NCBI GenBank assembly: GCA_964519345.1
Contig: CAZFKX010000022.1
Location: 43,467-107,466 of the forward strand
DNA: 64,000 nucleotides
Source of the DNA: Persephonella sp964519345
GTDB lineage: Bacteria > Aquificota > Aquificia > Aquificales > Hydrogenothermaceae
Reading direction: 5' to 3'
The notes under the pieces are model-generated. The model ran no database searches. It was given only the letters and a program-made list of their open reading frames with translations, and was not told the origin of the DNA. A program made the position numbers and the translations under genes. Positions 42,334 to 51,401 of this stretch are shown piece by piece; position 1 is the first letter of the stretch; every line of letters begins with the position of its first letter.

Positions 42334-44873
42334 ATCTCACATACACTCCATCCACATACTGGACATTTTTTACATCCTTCAATACTTATAAGAGGCGTCT
42401 CGCATACAGGACAGATTTCCTTACCTTTTATCTCCCTTTCAACAGCTGTTTCTTCATGAACTACAGATTCCTTATAAATAGATATTCCTTTAGCCTTAAT
42501 ATCTTTTATAGGTGTAAGTTTTGTTTCCTCCTTTTTTTCCTCCCCAGCAATATAAACTCCTTTAATTGATCTGTATCTGTAAACTGTTAGCCCTTTACAT
42601 CCAAGGTAATGTGCGAGAAGATATGCCCTCTTCATATCCTCAACAGTAGCATTTTCTGGAAAATTTATAGTTTTAGATACAGAAGAATCTGTCCATTTTT
42701 GAACCGAGGCAAGGGCTTTTACGTGATCTTCAGCTGGAATATCCATAGCCGTCACAAAAACATTTTTCCATTTTTCAGGTATATACTTTATATTCTGGAT
42801 AGAACCTTCATTCTTGGACACATCTTTAATCAGAGTATCGTCAAAAAGTCCTTCCCTTTCCATTGTTTTTTCAAAAACAGGATCAACATAATAAAACGTT
42901 CCTACAGTTACCTTTTTTTCGTAAACAAGGGCAAATATTGGCTCAATTCCTGATGTTGTACCTGCAATCATACTTATAGATCCGGTGGGAGCGATAACGG
43001 TTGTAAAGGCATTTCTAAGTCCATATTTTTTAATTTCTTTAACAAGCTTATCCCAGTCTAAATTCCAATTATTTCTCTCTTCAAAACCCTTTATAGGAAG
43101 CATACCTTTTTTATAAAAGCTTTTATTATAAGTTGGAAACCTACCTCTTTCTTTTGCAAGTTTTACAGATTCTTCCTTAGAGTAATAATTAACAAATTCC
43201 ATCACTTTTTCCATCCATTTTCTTCCCTGATCAGAATTATAAGGAACCTCAAGTTCAAATAGAAAATCGGCAAGGCCCATTATTCCAAGTCCTATTTTCC
43301 TGTTTTTCAGTGTCTGCTTTTCTATCTCCTTAAACGGATATTTGTTTATATCAAGAACATTGTCTAAAAATCTTGTTGCAATTTTTATAGTTCTCTTCAG
43401 ATCTTCCCAATCAACCTCAACTTTTCTTCCATTCCCATCGTAATATTCCTTTACAAATGCCCAAAGGTTTATAGAACCAAGATCACAGGACTCATTTGGA
43501 TAGAGCAAAACTTCTCCACAAGGATTCGTTGCTTGAATTCTTCCTGAACTCTCAAGGAAAGGGTTGTACTTATTAATGTTATCATCAAAAAGAATACCGG
43601 GCTCGGCAGATTCCCATCCTTCATAAACAATAGTATCAAACAGATTTCTTGGATTCACATATTTCCAGACCTTTCCATCTCTTGGATTTATCAGGGGATA
43701 CGGTTTATTTTCTCTGTAGTAATCCCAGAAATCTTCCTTTAAAAAAACAGATATATTAAAATTTGTCAGCTGAACATTTCCTTTTTTTGCAACAATAAAC
43801 TCCTCAATATCAGGATGATCTGAATTTAAGATTCCCATATTAGCTCCTCTTCTAACGCCCCCCTGCTTTATAACATCTGTCATCTTATCGTAAAGGGTCA
43901 TAAATGCGATAGGTCCTGAACTTTTTCCATGAGTGGTACTTATATAATCTCCTTTTGGTCTTAATTTTGAGAAGTTGTATCCGCAACCTCCTCCTGCTTT
44001 AAATATCAGTGCAGCTCTCTTTAATGTCTCCATAATTGACTCTATAGAATCATCCATATCAAGCACAAAACATGCCATTCCCATTCCAAGAGGGTTTCCA
44101 AAATTAACGAGAACAGGTGTATTGGGCATAAATTTCTTTTCAACCATTATATTGTAGTACTGGTCTATTTCTTTACCGTAACTGTCAAACTCACCTTTGC
44201 TCAGCATATCTATAATTTTTGAAAATGGAAATCTCATCTTTCTTTCGTTATTGAGACGATCATATACCCTTTTCAGACCTTCAAGATGAAATCTGTTAAG
44301 TTTATAATCTCTTATCTTTAACTTTCCTTCAAATTTCCCGGGATCAAAATCTTCTGTCGGCTGTTTTTTTATTTTCTCTTTTGAATAAACCTTTTCATCA
44401 TAAAGGATTGAAGGTAATGCTGTATTTACAGCCACCCTTTGAAAAAGCTGTTTTGGACTTTCTATGATTTTTCCATTTCTATCTTTGTTAAGATATCTTG
44501 CCGCAAGGACTCTTAATGCATTTATATCAAATCTCTTATCAACTTCATCAATCTCTTTTTTATTTAATATCTGCTGTTTTTCTTTTCTTATCTCAGCTCT
44601 TTTCTGCCTGTACAAGATGTAAGCTTTTGCAACTCTCGCCATACCAGCTTCAATAAGCTTTTTTTCAACAATATCCTGTATCTGCTCTACTTCTGGGATT
44701 TCACCGGGTTTCAATATCTTATCAAGCTCTTTGATAACTTCCTTTGATATCTTTTCTGCTTTTGAAAAATCTTTTTCTCCTACAGCCTGCATGGCTTTCC
44801 AGACAGCATTTGTTATTTTTTCAGGATTAAATGGAACTATACGCCCGTCCCTTTTTCTAATTTTTTTTATCAT
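42330..44873 (-). CDS. nrdJ: Adenosylcobalamin-dependent class II ribonucleotide reductase
   Basis: An 847-residue enzyme making deoxyribonucleotides. An N-terminal ATP-cone (IRKRDGRIVPFNPEKITNAVWKAM) provides allosteric control. The reductase barrel has GMACFVLDMDDS, ATNPCGEVLLYPNESCDLGSINL (active-site region) and LGIMGLADFLFELEVPYNS. The C-terminus has a Cys cluster (CPVCETPL; CKKCPVCGWSVC) that acts as reducing tail or zinc ribbon. There is no small-subunit gene, and cobO overlaps its 3' end, fitting class II. The upstream ATG of the longest frame is rejected for the ATG at 44873, preceded by GGAGGGG. Confidence 0.95.
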   Translation of the reverse strand: MIKKIRKRDGRIVPFNPEKITNAVWKAMQAVGEKDFSKAEKISKEVIKELDKILKPGEIPEVEQIQDIVEKKLIEAGMARVAKAYILYRQKRAEIRKEKQQILNKKEIDEVDKRFDINALRVLAARYLNKDRNGKIIESPKQLFQRVAVNTALPSILYDEKVYSKEKIKKQPTEDFDPGKFEGKLKIRDYKLNRFHLEGLKRVYDRLNNERKMRFPFSKIIDMLSKGEFDSYGKEIDQYYNIMVEKKFMPNTPVLVNFGNPLGMGMACFVLDMDDSIESIMETLKRAALIFKAGGGCGYNFSKLRPKGDYISTTHGKSSGPIAFMTLYDKMTDVIKQGGVRRGANMGILNSDHPDIEEFIVAKKGNVQLTNFNISVFLKEDFWDYYRENKPYPLINPRDGKVWKYVNPRNLFDTIVYEGWESAEPGILFDDNINKYNPFLESSGRIQATNPCGEVLLYPNESCDLGSINLWAFVKEYYDGNGRKVEVDWEDLKRTIKIATRFLDNVLDINKYPFKEIEKQTLKNRKIGLGIMGLADFLFELEVPYNSDQGRKWMEKVMEFVNYYSKEESVKLAKERGRFPTYNKSFYKKGMLPIKGFEERNNWNLDWDKLVKEIKKYGLRNAFTTVIAPTGSISMIAGTTSGIEPIFALVYEKKVTVGTFYYVDPVFEKTMEREGLFDDTLIKDVSKNEGSIQNIKYIPEKWKNVFVTAMDIPAEDHVKALASVQKWTDSSVSKTINFPENATVEDMKRAYLLAHYLGCKGLTVYRYRSIKGVYIAGEEKKEETKLTPIKDIKAKGISIYKESVVHEETAVEREIKGKEICPVCETPLISIEGCKKCPVCGWSVCEI

Positions 44874-44935
44874 ATGCCCCTCCATAAGGGTTTTATTTTT
44901 TAAATATACGGAAAAAGGAAGGGCAGAAAAAGGGT

Positions 44936-46621
44936 TTATAGATTTTCGCTGTCAAACTTGGTTAATAAATTTCCATCCTGATCAATTTTACCAAATGGTT
45001 TCTCATAGGATGAGTAATAATAAGGTGTGTAAGCTTTAAACTCAGCAGCACAGGTATCAACAACCTTATAAGAAACATTCATTCTTCTTTCCCTTATTTT
45101 ATCTTCTGTTGTTTTTAGAAGTCTTGCAAGTTCTCTGTCTGAAAAACCCCATTGTTTAGCCTTTTCTAACTCATCATCATTTATAGTTGATAAATTCTTT
45201 TCAGAAAGATAGATCTCATAATCTATAATCTCTTTTATCTGATAGAGAAACCATCTGTCTATATGCGATAACTGGTTAATCTCATCAACAGAGTATCCCC
45301 TTCTAAAAGCTTCTGCTATATACCAGATTCTGTCTGCATTCGGTGTTATTACTTTTTTCCTTATCTCTTCATCATCTTCTTTCTCAAGACCTATATAAAA
45401 ACCATATCTGCCAAGTTCAAGACTTCTTATAGCCTTATGCAGACTTTCCTTGAAAGTTCTGCCTATGGCCATTACCTCTCCAACAGATTTCATCATTGTG
45501 GTAAGAGTTGGATCTGCCTCAGGAAATTTTGCAAAATCAAATCTTGGTATCTTTGTTACAACATAATCAATAGTGGGTTCAAAAGAGGCGGGTGTTTCCT
45601 TTGTTATATCATTAGGAAGTTCGTCAAGAGTATAGCCTACAGCAAGCTTTGCAGCTATCTTTGCTATAGGAAAACCTGTTGCCTTAGAAGCTAAAGCTGA
45701 CGATCTTGAAACCCTTGGATTCATCTCAATAACATAAAACTGTCCTGTTTCAGGATTCTGTGAAAACTGTACGTTCGAACCGCCAGTTTCAACCCCTATC
45801 TCCCTTATAACAGCTATAGAATAATCCCTTAACATCTGGTACTCTTTATCTGTAAGTGTCATTGCTGGTGCTATAGTGATACTATCTCCAGTATGTATTC
45901 CCATAGGATCAAGATTTTCTATAGAACAGATAATAACACAGTTATCATTTTTGTCCCTCATAACTTCCATCTCAAACTCTTTCCATCCAAGAACGCTCTC
46001 TTCAAGTAAAACTTCATGAACGGGAGATGCATCAAGTCCGGCTTTGACCTTGTAATAAAATTCATCTCTATTGTAAGCTATAGAACCTCCAGTTCCACCA
46101 AGCGTAAATGACGGCCTTATTATTACAGGAAAACCTATCCAGTCAATAATCTCTTCAGCTTCTGCAAGGGACTTAACGACAGCACTTTTAGGCATCTCAA
46201 GTCCTATTTTTTCCATGGCTTCCTTAAATAGCTCTCTATCCTCAGCCTTTTTTATAGCTTCATAGTTTGCACCTATCATTTTCACATTGTATCTGTCAAG
46301 TATTCCCTTCTCATAGAGATCAACAGCAAGATTTAGAGCAGTCTGACCGCCGAGGGTAGGAAGTAAAGCATCAGGTCTTTCTTTTTCTATTATTTTTTCT
46401 ATTACAGGTGTGATTAAAGGTTCTATATAGGTTTTATCAGCAACTTCAGGATCTGTCATTATTGTGGCTGGATTGGAATTAACAAGTATTACCTCATAAC
46501 CTTCTTCCTTTAATGCTTTTGCTCCTTGTGTTCCTGAATAGTCAAATTCAGCAGCCTGACCTATTATTATTGGACCTGAACCAATTAGAAGAATTCTATT
46601 TATATCTGTTCTCTTAGGCAT
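44936..46621 (-). CDS. carB: Carbamoyl-phosphate synthase large subunit, N-terminal half (split carB)
   Basis: About 561 residues covering the carboxyphosphate domain and oligomerisation domain of CarB, with the second half encoded elsewhere. Motifs are GSGPIIIGQAAEFDYSGTQGAKAL, NSNPATIMTDPEVAD, RPSFTLGGTGGSIAY and FYVIEMNPRVSRSSALASKATGFPIAKIAAKLAVG. The protein stops shortly after the oligomerisation domain (CAAEFKAYTPYYYSSYE), where intact CarB (about 1070 residues) continues. The same split is known in Aquifex and some archaea. Two in-frame ATGs lie after GAGGT; the second, at 46621, has better spacing. Confidence 0.93.
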   Translation of the reverse strand: MPKRTDINRILLIGSGPIIIGQAAEFDYSGTQGAKALKEEGYEVILVNSNPATIMTDPEVADKTYIEPLITPVIEKIIEKERPDALLPTLGGQTALNLAVDLYEKGILDRYNVKMIGANYEAIKKAEDRELFKEAMEKIGLEMPKSAVVKSLAEAEEIIDWIGFPVIIRPSFTLGGTGGSIAYNRDEFYYKVKAGLDASPVHEVLLEESVLGWKEFEMEVMRDKNDNCVIICSIENLDPMGIHTGDSITIAPAMTLTDKEYQMLRDYSIAVIREIGVETGGSNVQFSQNPETGQFYVIEMNPRVSRSSALASKATGFPIAKIAAKLAVGYTLDELPNDITKETPASFEPTIDYVVTKIPRFDFAKFPEADPTLTTMMKSVGEVMAIGRTFKESLHKAIRSLELGRYGFYIGLEKEDDEEIRKKVITPNADRIWYIAEAFRRGYSVDEINQLSHIDRWFLYQIKEIIDYEIYLSEKNLSTINDDELEKAKQWGFSDRELARLLKTTEDKIRERRMNVSYKVVDTCAAEFKAYTPYYYSSYEKPFGKIDQDGNLLTKFDSENL

Positions 46622-46755
46622 ATACATACCTCTTTTTTCAGTCTTTAGTTAATATTTTAACATGACAGAGAAACTCCCATATATAGATTTATAAGTTTCA
46701 TCAAATTCTTACAATTATTGAAATATTCGTTAAATATACTTAGTATAAATTTCAT

Positions 46756-46784
46756 TATTAACTTTATTTATTAATAAGTTAATA
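46756..46784. promoter_or_regulatory. Nine-bp inverted repeat upstream of the protease lipoprotein gene
   Basis: TATTAACTT (46756-46764) and AAGTTAATA (46776-46784) are perfect inverted copies 11 bases apart, 57 bases before the ATG. About 10 bases further upstream is TATACT-T-AGTATA at 46735-46747. They could be operators or a leader hairpin. No known binding site is matched. Confidence 0.35.
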
Positions 46785-46840
46785 GAGAAAGTACAGGAAT
46801 TCTATCGTCTCCGTTCTTTCTCTTCTCAGGAGGAATAGTA

Positions 46841-49800
46841 ATGTACCTAAAAAAAACGCTTTTCCTTATCATTTTAATATATCTGTACTCATGTGGAGGG
46901 GGAGGTCAGAGTCAAAACAACGGCGCCATAAATGATTACAAAGAAGAGATACCTGTCTATAAAACATCCGATGGAAAAGAATTTAAACTACTTAAAAAAG
47001 AAGATATTGAGTTAGATATTAAATACTCAGAACTGATATCTAAATTTGAAGAAAAAAATATTAAAAATAAAGGCGAGATATATGATACAGGAGATCTTCC
47101 TGAAAAAGTTTTTTTAAAAGATATACAAACTTCTATAAAAAATCAATCTGGCAGAGGAACCTGTGTAAGTTTTGCGGTTGCTGCAGGTATTGAGGCAATA
47201 TATAAGAGGGATCATGAAATATATCTTAATCTTTCTGAACAGTTTATCAATCACTTACAGAAAATGATGCACTATAGAAGAAACGTAAATCTCCCTATCA
47301 CAGAGACCATGTTGGGAAACTGGGGCGGTTCAAATGTTGCTTACCTCGCTAATCTTTTAACATACTATGTAACAGTTCCAGAAAATGAGGATTATATTAC
47401 CTACGGATGTTTTGAGAAAACAGATGAAGAATCTTCAGAAGATTCTTCCTACGAAGACAATCCAAAATTTACCTGGGAAGGTTATAAAAATAAAAATCCC
47501 TCTTATAAACAGAAAGTGTTTAATGATTTTAATCTTTATCAGGATGGAGTTTTTTCTAACAGATTGGAATCTTATGGGATATATACCCTGGAAGATTCCA
47601 AAAGAAGATTTAAATTTCCACTAAAATACGGCTTTCTATGCGAAGGAGAAGATATAACATATTATTTTTTATTTTCAAATATAGATAGAAGGATGTACGG
47701 CATATCTGTTAAAAGAACGGCAAAAGCTTATCAGCGAAGGGATTTAAACTGGTATAAAAGGCATCTTGCGAATAATAATGTTATAGTATTTGGAACAACT
47801 TTAAATCCAGCTGAATTTAAAAACGGTGTCTGGACTCCAAAAAGACCTTATGATATCCCGGAAAGAGACGGCGGTCATGCTATGTTGATTGTTGGTTATG
47901 ACGACTCAAAAAATGCTTTTATTGTAAAAAATTCATGGGGAGTCGTTATGCTTGTGGACAAGGATGGAGATCCCATTTTTGATTCTGAAGGGAGACGAAA
48001 ATTCAAAGGAAGACCCGTTGAAGCTGACGAGGATTCGGACGGGTTTATATTAATGGATTATAAATGGGCTTCAGAAGGTCTAATTCATTCAGCAGTAGTT
48101 ATAGAGAAAGTATTAAATCCTGACTTTTTCAATGATAAAGATATTCCTGCAGTCTCAATGATAGGTAGGTGGGAGTTGCATTTTGGATCTGAATCAGATA
48201 CTGGAGAACCTACAATGAAATCTGCAGGTCTGCTTGATATATACCACATTCCAAATTCAATGTCTTTGTTTTTCGGATCTGCAGATAAACGGATTGGAAC
48301 ATTTTTTGATAACGATAACAACGGATTCCGAGTAAATGGGAGCTATAGAAGCTATTTTTATTTGGATAAGAATTACGGCTTAACATTTTATTTTAATAGA
48401 GATAATCCGGATCTAAAACCTGATGCAGGAGAGGAAGGTAGAATATTTAAGGGATACTTCAGTAAAAATAAAAAATGGATAGCCGGTTACTACACAGACG
48501 AAAATGACGGGAAAAAATACGGTTTTTTAGCTTTTAAAGATTTTCTCAATTGTACACTATCAGAAAATTCATGTTTTAAGTACAATTTTAGAAGGCATCC
48601 AGTTGAAATAAGCAATGATACTTTTATAGGGAAATGGAGTTTGATTGATGGATCTGATGAATCAACTGTTTTACATTTTGATAATTACGTAGAAGAAGGA
48701 GATTATAGAATATATTCAGGGTATGAATCTAACGCTGATATAGCTCCAGACGGTTCCGTCAATTTTATTACTGAAAAAAACTATCGATTAAAAATAAAGA
48801 TTTCAGAACCAGAAAGCGTAGAAATAGTTTACACAATAAAAAAAATAGACTCTGAACTTATTACTGAAGAAACGGTTACCTATACAGGCTACACTTTTAA
48901 GAAAAATCCACACAGAATATCCGGATATTACCTCAAAGAAGGTATAAAATATCCATTTTATACAGAAAGGGTTGGGCCTCCTCCTTTAAAAGTAAAAATA
49001 TTAAAACCTGTGCTTACTTATAATTATTATGGAGAAATTACATCTCCTTATATCAGTCTCGAGGCTGAACTTTTAAATGAAGAATACTACGGTCTTTCTT
49101 CAAACTACGGAATATTATGGAAGTTTGGAGACATTTTCATTGGAAAAGGTTTAAGGTTAGATGTAACGCTTCCATATACGAACGAGTACACCAGTTTGAC
49201 AGCCTGCCTTACAAAAAGCTCCGAATGTGAGTTTTTAGATCCTAAATCGACAATTTTTGTAAAGATTGTCAACTACCCACCTGTTTTAAATATAACATCG
49301 CCACCTGATGAGTCAACATTTTGCGCAGAACAGAATATAAATTTCAGGGTAGATATCTCCGATCCCAATGGAGAGAGAATTGATGAATCTAAAATTCACT
49401 GGATTTTTGATCCCATAGGAGAGAAATATGGTAGGACAGTAACAGGTAGATTTTTAAACGATGGTTCTTACCTTGTAACTGTAAGTTATGCTGATCTGGG
49501 AAACAGTATAGGAGAGGACCAGATAACTGTTAACATTGAAACATGTCCAGATATCCCCCCTAACATAACAATAACATCACCGGAAAATGGAACTTATATT
49601 CCCGAGCCAGACAGGAGATATTCAGACAATACAGAAGATATAACAATTCCTGTCAGCTTTACAGTATCCGATCCTGAAGATGGAAATATAGACAGCTCAA
49701 AAATTTCGTGGATGCTTTACATACCAGATTTGGATTATACAATAGTAGGTGTATATAATGAATACCAGATATGCGCTGAGCCTATCCCACCTTTAGGATG

Positions 49801-49951
49801 CGGAAGATACATTACTATAAAAGAGGTAAAGTTCGAAAGAGTTCCAAGCTGTAAAGATGCAACTCTCAAAGCTTCTGTATTTGACTCCTCAGGTAATTTC
49901 AGTGAGGATTCTGTCTTTCTTAAAAAAAGACCAGGTTGTAATCTTATATAA
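46841..49951 (+). CDS. Large lipoprotein with papain-like (C1) protease domain and Ig-like repeats
   Basis: A 1036-residue surface or periplasmic protein. LIYLYSCGGGG gives a lipobox with the lipidated Cys at 18. A papain-type protease domain spans about 85-410: Gln102 and Cys108 in NQSGRGTCVSFA, His346 in GGHAMLIVGYDD, Asn364 in VKNSWG, so the triad is complete. Two similar beta domains follow (IGRWELHFGS; IGKWSLIDGSD), probably lipocalin-like. Two C-terminal Ig-like modules begin PPVLNITSPPDEST and PPNITITSPENGT. AGGAGG precedes the ATG. It is alone in its transcription unit; the substrate is unknown. Confidence 0.85.
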   Translation: MYLKKTLFLIILIYLYSCGGGGQSQNNGAINDYKEEIPVYKTSDGKEFKLLKKEDIELDIKYSELISKFEEKNIKNKGEIYDTGDLPEKVFLKDIQTSIKNQSGRGTCVSFAVAAGIEAIYKRDHEIYLNLSEQFINHLQKMMHYRRNVNLPITETMLGNWGGSNVAYLANLLTYYVTVPENEDYITYGCFEKTDEESSEDSSYEDNPKFTWEGYKNKNPSYKQKVFNDFNLYQDGVFSNRLESYGIYTLEDSKRRFKFPLKYGFLCEGEDITYYFLFSNIDRRMYGISVKRTAKAYQRRDLNWYKRHLANNNVIVFGTTLNPAEFKNGVWTPKRPYDIPERDGGHAMLIVGYDDSKNAFIVKNSWGVVMLVDKDGDPIFDSEGRRKFKGRPVEADEDSDGFILMDYKWASEGLIHSAVVIEKVLNPDFFNDKDIPAVSMIGRWELHFGSESDTGEPTMKSAGLLDIYHIPNSMSLFFGSADKRIGTFFDNDNNGFRVNGSYRSYFYLDKNYGLTFYFNRDNPDLKPDAGEEGRIFKGYFSKNKKWIAGYYTDENDGKKYGFLAFKDFLNCTLSENSCFKYNFRRHPVEISNDTFIGKWSLIDGSDESTVLHFDNYVEEGDYRIYSGYESNADIAPDGSVNFITEKNYRLKIKISEPESVEIVYTIKKIDSELITEETVTYTGYTFKKNPHRISGYYLKEGIKYPFYTERVGPPPLKVKILKPVLTYNYYGEITSPYISLEAELLNEEYYGLSSNYGILWKFGDIFIGKGLRLDVTLPYTNEYTSLTACLTKSSECEFLDPKSTIFVKIVNYPPVLNITSPPDESTFCAEQNINFRVDISDPNGERIDESKIHWIFDPIGEKYGRTVTGRFLNDGSYLVTVSYADLGNSIGEDQITVNIETCPDIPPNITITSPENGTYIPEPDRRYSDNTEDITIPVSFTVSDPEDGNIDSSKISWMLYIPDLDYTIVGVYNEYQICAEPIPPLGCGRYITIKEVKFERVPSCKDATLKASVFDSSGNFSEDSVFLKKRPGCNLI

Positions 49952-50017
49952 CAGTTGATTATTTTAAGTTAGTAGATATATTTAAGACCGTTCCAAGATT
50001 TAAAAGGAGGGAACGGT

Positions 50018-51040
50018 ATGGAATCTCTTGCCTGGATGTCAAAAAAGAAAGACGGCAAAGTTCTTTGTACAGCCTGTAGTCAAAGATGTTTATTATCAAG
50101 AGGAGAATATGGAAAATGCGGCGTTAGGAAGGTTGGACAGGACGGAAATCTGTATCTAACTGTTTATGGTCTTGCCGCTTCTTACAATATAGATCCTATA
50201 GAAAAAAAACCTTTATTCCACTTTTTGCCATCAACACAGATTTTCTCACTTGGAACAGTAGGATGTAATTTCTGCTGTAAGTTTTGCCAAAACTGGGAGA
50301 TATCACAACACCCCCAAACGCATAACGGTGAAGTTTTTGGTATTCAGCTTATGCCTGAAACAATAATCAATATATGTAAAACAAACAATATCCCATCAAT
50401 AGCATATACTTATAATGAACCTGTTGTTTTCTTTGAGTATGCTTACGACACCATGAAACTTGCAAAGGAAAATAATATTAAAAATGTTTTCGTATCGTCA
50501 GGTTACGAAACAAAAGAAGCACTTGATACACTTTCACCTTATCTGGATGCTATGAACATAGATCTTAAAGCATTCAATGATGATTTTTATAAAAAGATCT
50601 CATGTGCAAGATTAAAACCTGTTTTAAAGACTATAGAACATGCAAAAGAACTTGGTATATGGATTGAGCTTACTACACTGCTAATTCCGGGTTATAACGA
50701 TAATGAAAAAGAACTTAAAGAAGCTGCCAGATGGATAGCATCCTTGGATAAGGATATACCATGGCACATATCAAGATTTTTTCCTGCTTTCAAGATGACA
50801 GACGTTCCACCTACGCCAATAGAAACTCTAAAAAAAGCTTATGAGATTGGTAAGGAAGCTGGGCTCAATTATGTTTACGTTGGCAATTTAGACGATAAGG
50901 ATAGAGAGTCAACCTATTGTCCCGCATGCAGTTTTAAAGTAATAGAAAGATCAGGACATATAGGTCAGTTTGTTAAAAACAACCTAAAAGATGGAAAATG
51001 TCCTAAATGTAATACAGAGATAAAAGGAGTATGGAATTAA
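50018..51040 (+). CDS. amrS: AmrS-type radical SAM protein (PflA-like)
   Basis: A 340-residue radical SAM enzyme of the AmmeMemoRadiSam group. VGCNFCCKFCQNWEISQ carries CxxxCxxC. YGLAASYNIDPIEKKPLFHFLP and SIAYTYNEPVVFFEYAYDT are diagnostic of this family. An N-terminal Cys motif (CTACSQRCLLSRGEYGKCGVR) and a C-terminal zinc ribbon (CPACSFKV; CPKCNTEI) frame the barrel. The reaction is not established. The usual AMMECR1 and Memo partners are not adjacent. AGGAGGG precedes the ATG. Confidence 0.88.
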   Translation: MESLAWMSKKKDGKVLCTACSQRCLLSRGEYGKCGVRKVGQDGNLYLTVYGLAASYNIDPIEKKPLFHFLPSTQIFSLGTVGCNFCCKFCQNWEISQHPQTHNGEVFGIQLMPETIINICKTNNIPSIAYTYNEPVVFFEYAYDTMKLAKENNIKNVFVSSGYETKEALDTLSPYLDAMNIDLKAFNDDFYKKISCARLKPVLKTIEHAKELGIWIELTTLLIPGYNDNEKELKEAARWIASLDKDIPWHISRFFPAFKMTDVPPTPIETLKKAYEIGKEAGLNYVYVGNLDDKDRESTYCPACSFKVIERSGHIGQFVKNNLKDGKCPKCNTEIKGVWN

Positions 51041-51060
51041 AAAATGGGGCTAAATGCCCC
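51039..51060 (-). terminator. Terminator of the copper-efflux operon (hairpin shared by converging genes)
   Basis: GGGGC-TAAAT-GCCCC at 51046-51060. On the minus strand the stem is followed by ATTTTTT, a proper T-run, so it ends the operon transcribed leftward. It also lies 5 bases past the amrS stop and may serve that gene. Confidence 0.75.
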
Positions 51061-51096
51061 TTCAGATGAAGAAGTTAGTAGCACTTAACTCTTCAG

Positions 51097-51127
51097 TCAG
51101 ATAAAATCAGATAAAGATCAGATAAAG
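51097..51127. repeat. Three tandem copies of TCAGATAAA(A/G)
   Basis: TCAGATAAAA, TCAGATAAAGA and TCAGATAAAG lie end to end in the gap between converging amrS and the Cys-rich gene. An imperfect inverted repeat (GAAG.AGTTA...TAACTCTTC, about 51068-51095) precedes them. Function unknown. Confidence 0.5.
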
Positions 51128-51169
51128 TTATTAATAAATATAAATCTTATTAATCATTATGTCAATATA

Positions 51170-51379
51170 TTAACTATCTTTACAACACGGCTTTTTAATT
51201 TCAGCACAGTTTGGACATGAAGGTTTTTCAGATTTTTCCTGCTTTTTATCATCACAATTTGAACAACAGGGTTTCCCAATGTTTAGCTGTTTTATATCTT
51301 TTCCCTGCTGAGTCTCAGAAGCTATGGAAAAAGTCAATCCCATTAAGAACATTAATAAAAATGAATAAATTTTCTTCAT
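51170..51379 (-). CDS. Small exported Cys-rich protein at the end of the copper operon
   Basis: A 69-residue protein with a signal peptide (MKKIYSFLLMFLMGLTFSIASE). The mature part of about 48 residues has eight Cys in CC and CxxC pairs (KPCCSNCDDKK; SCPNCAEIKKPCCKDS). It is very likely a periplasmic metal-binding peptide, by position for copper or silver. It is not recognisably CusF, which uses Met/His/Trp. GGAGAAAG precedes the ATG, and the terminator is 110 bases downstream. Confidence 0.7.
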   Translation of the reverse strand: MKKIYSFLLMFLMGLTFSIASETQQGKDIKQLNIGKPCCSNCDDKKQEKSEKPSCPNCAEIKKPCCKDS

Positions 51380-51401
51380 CTTTCTCCTCCAAAAGTTTTA
51401 A

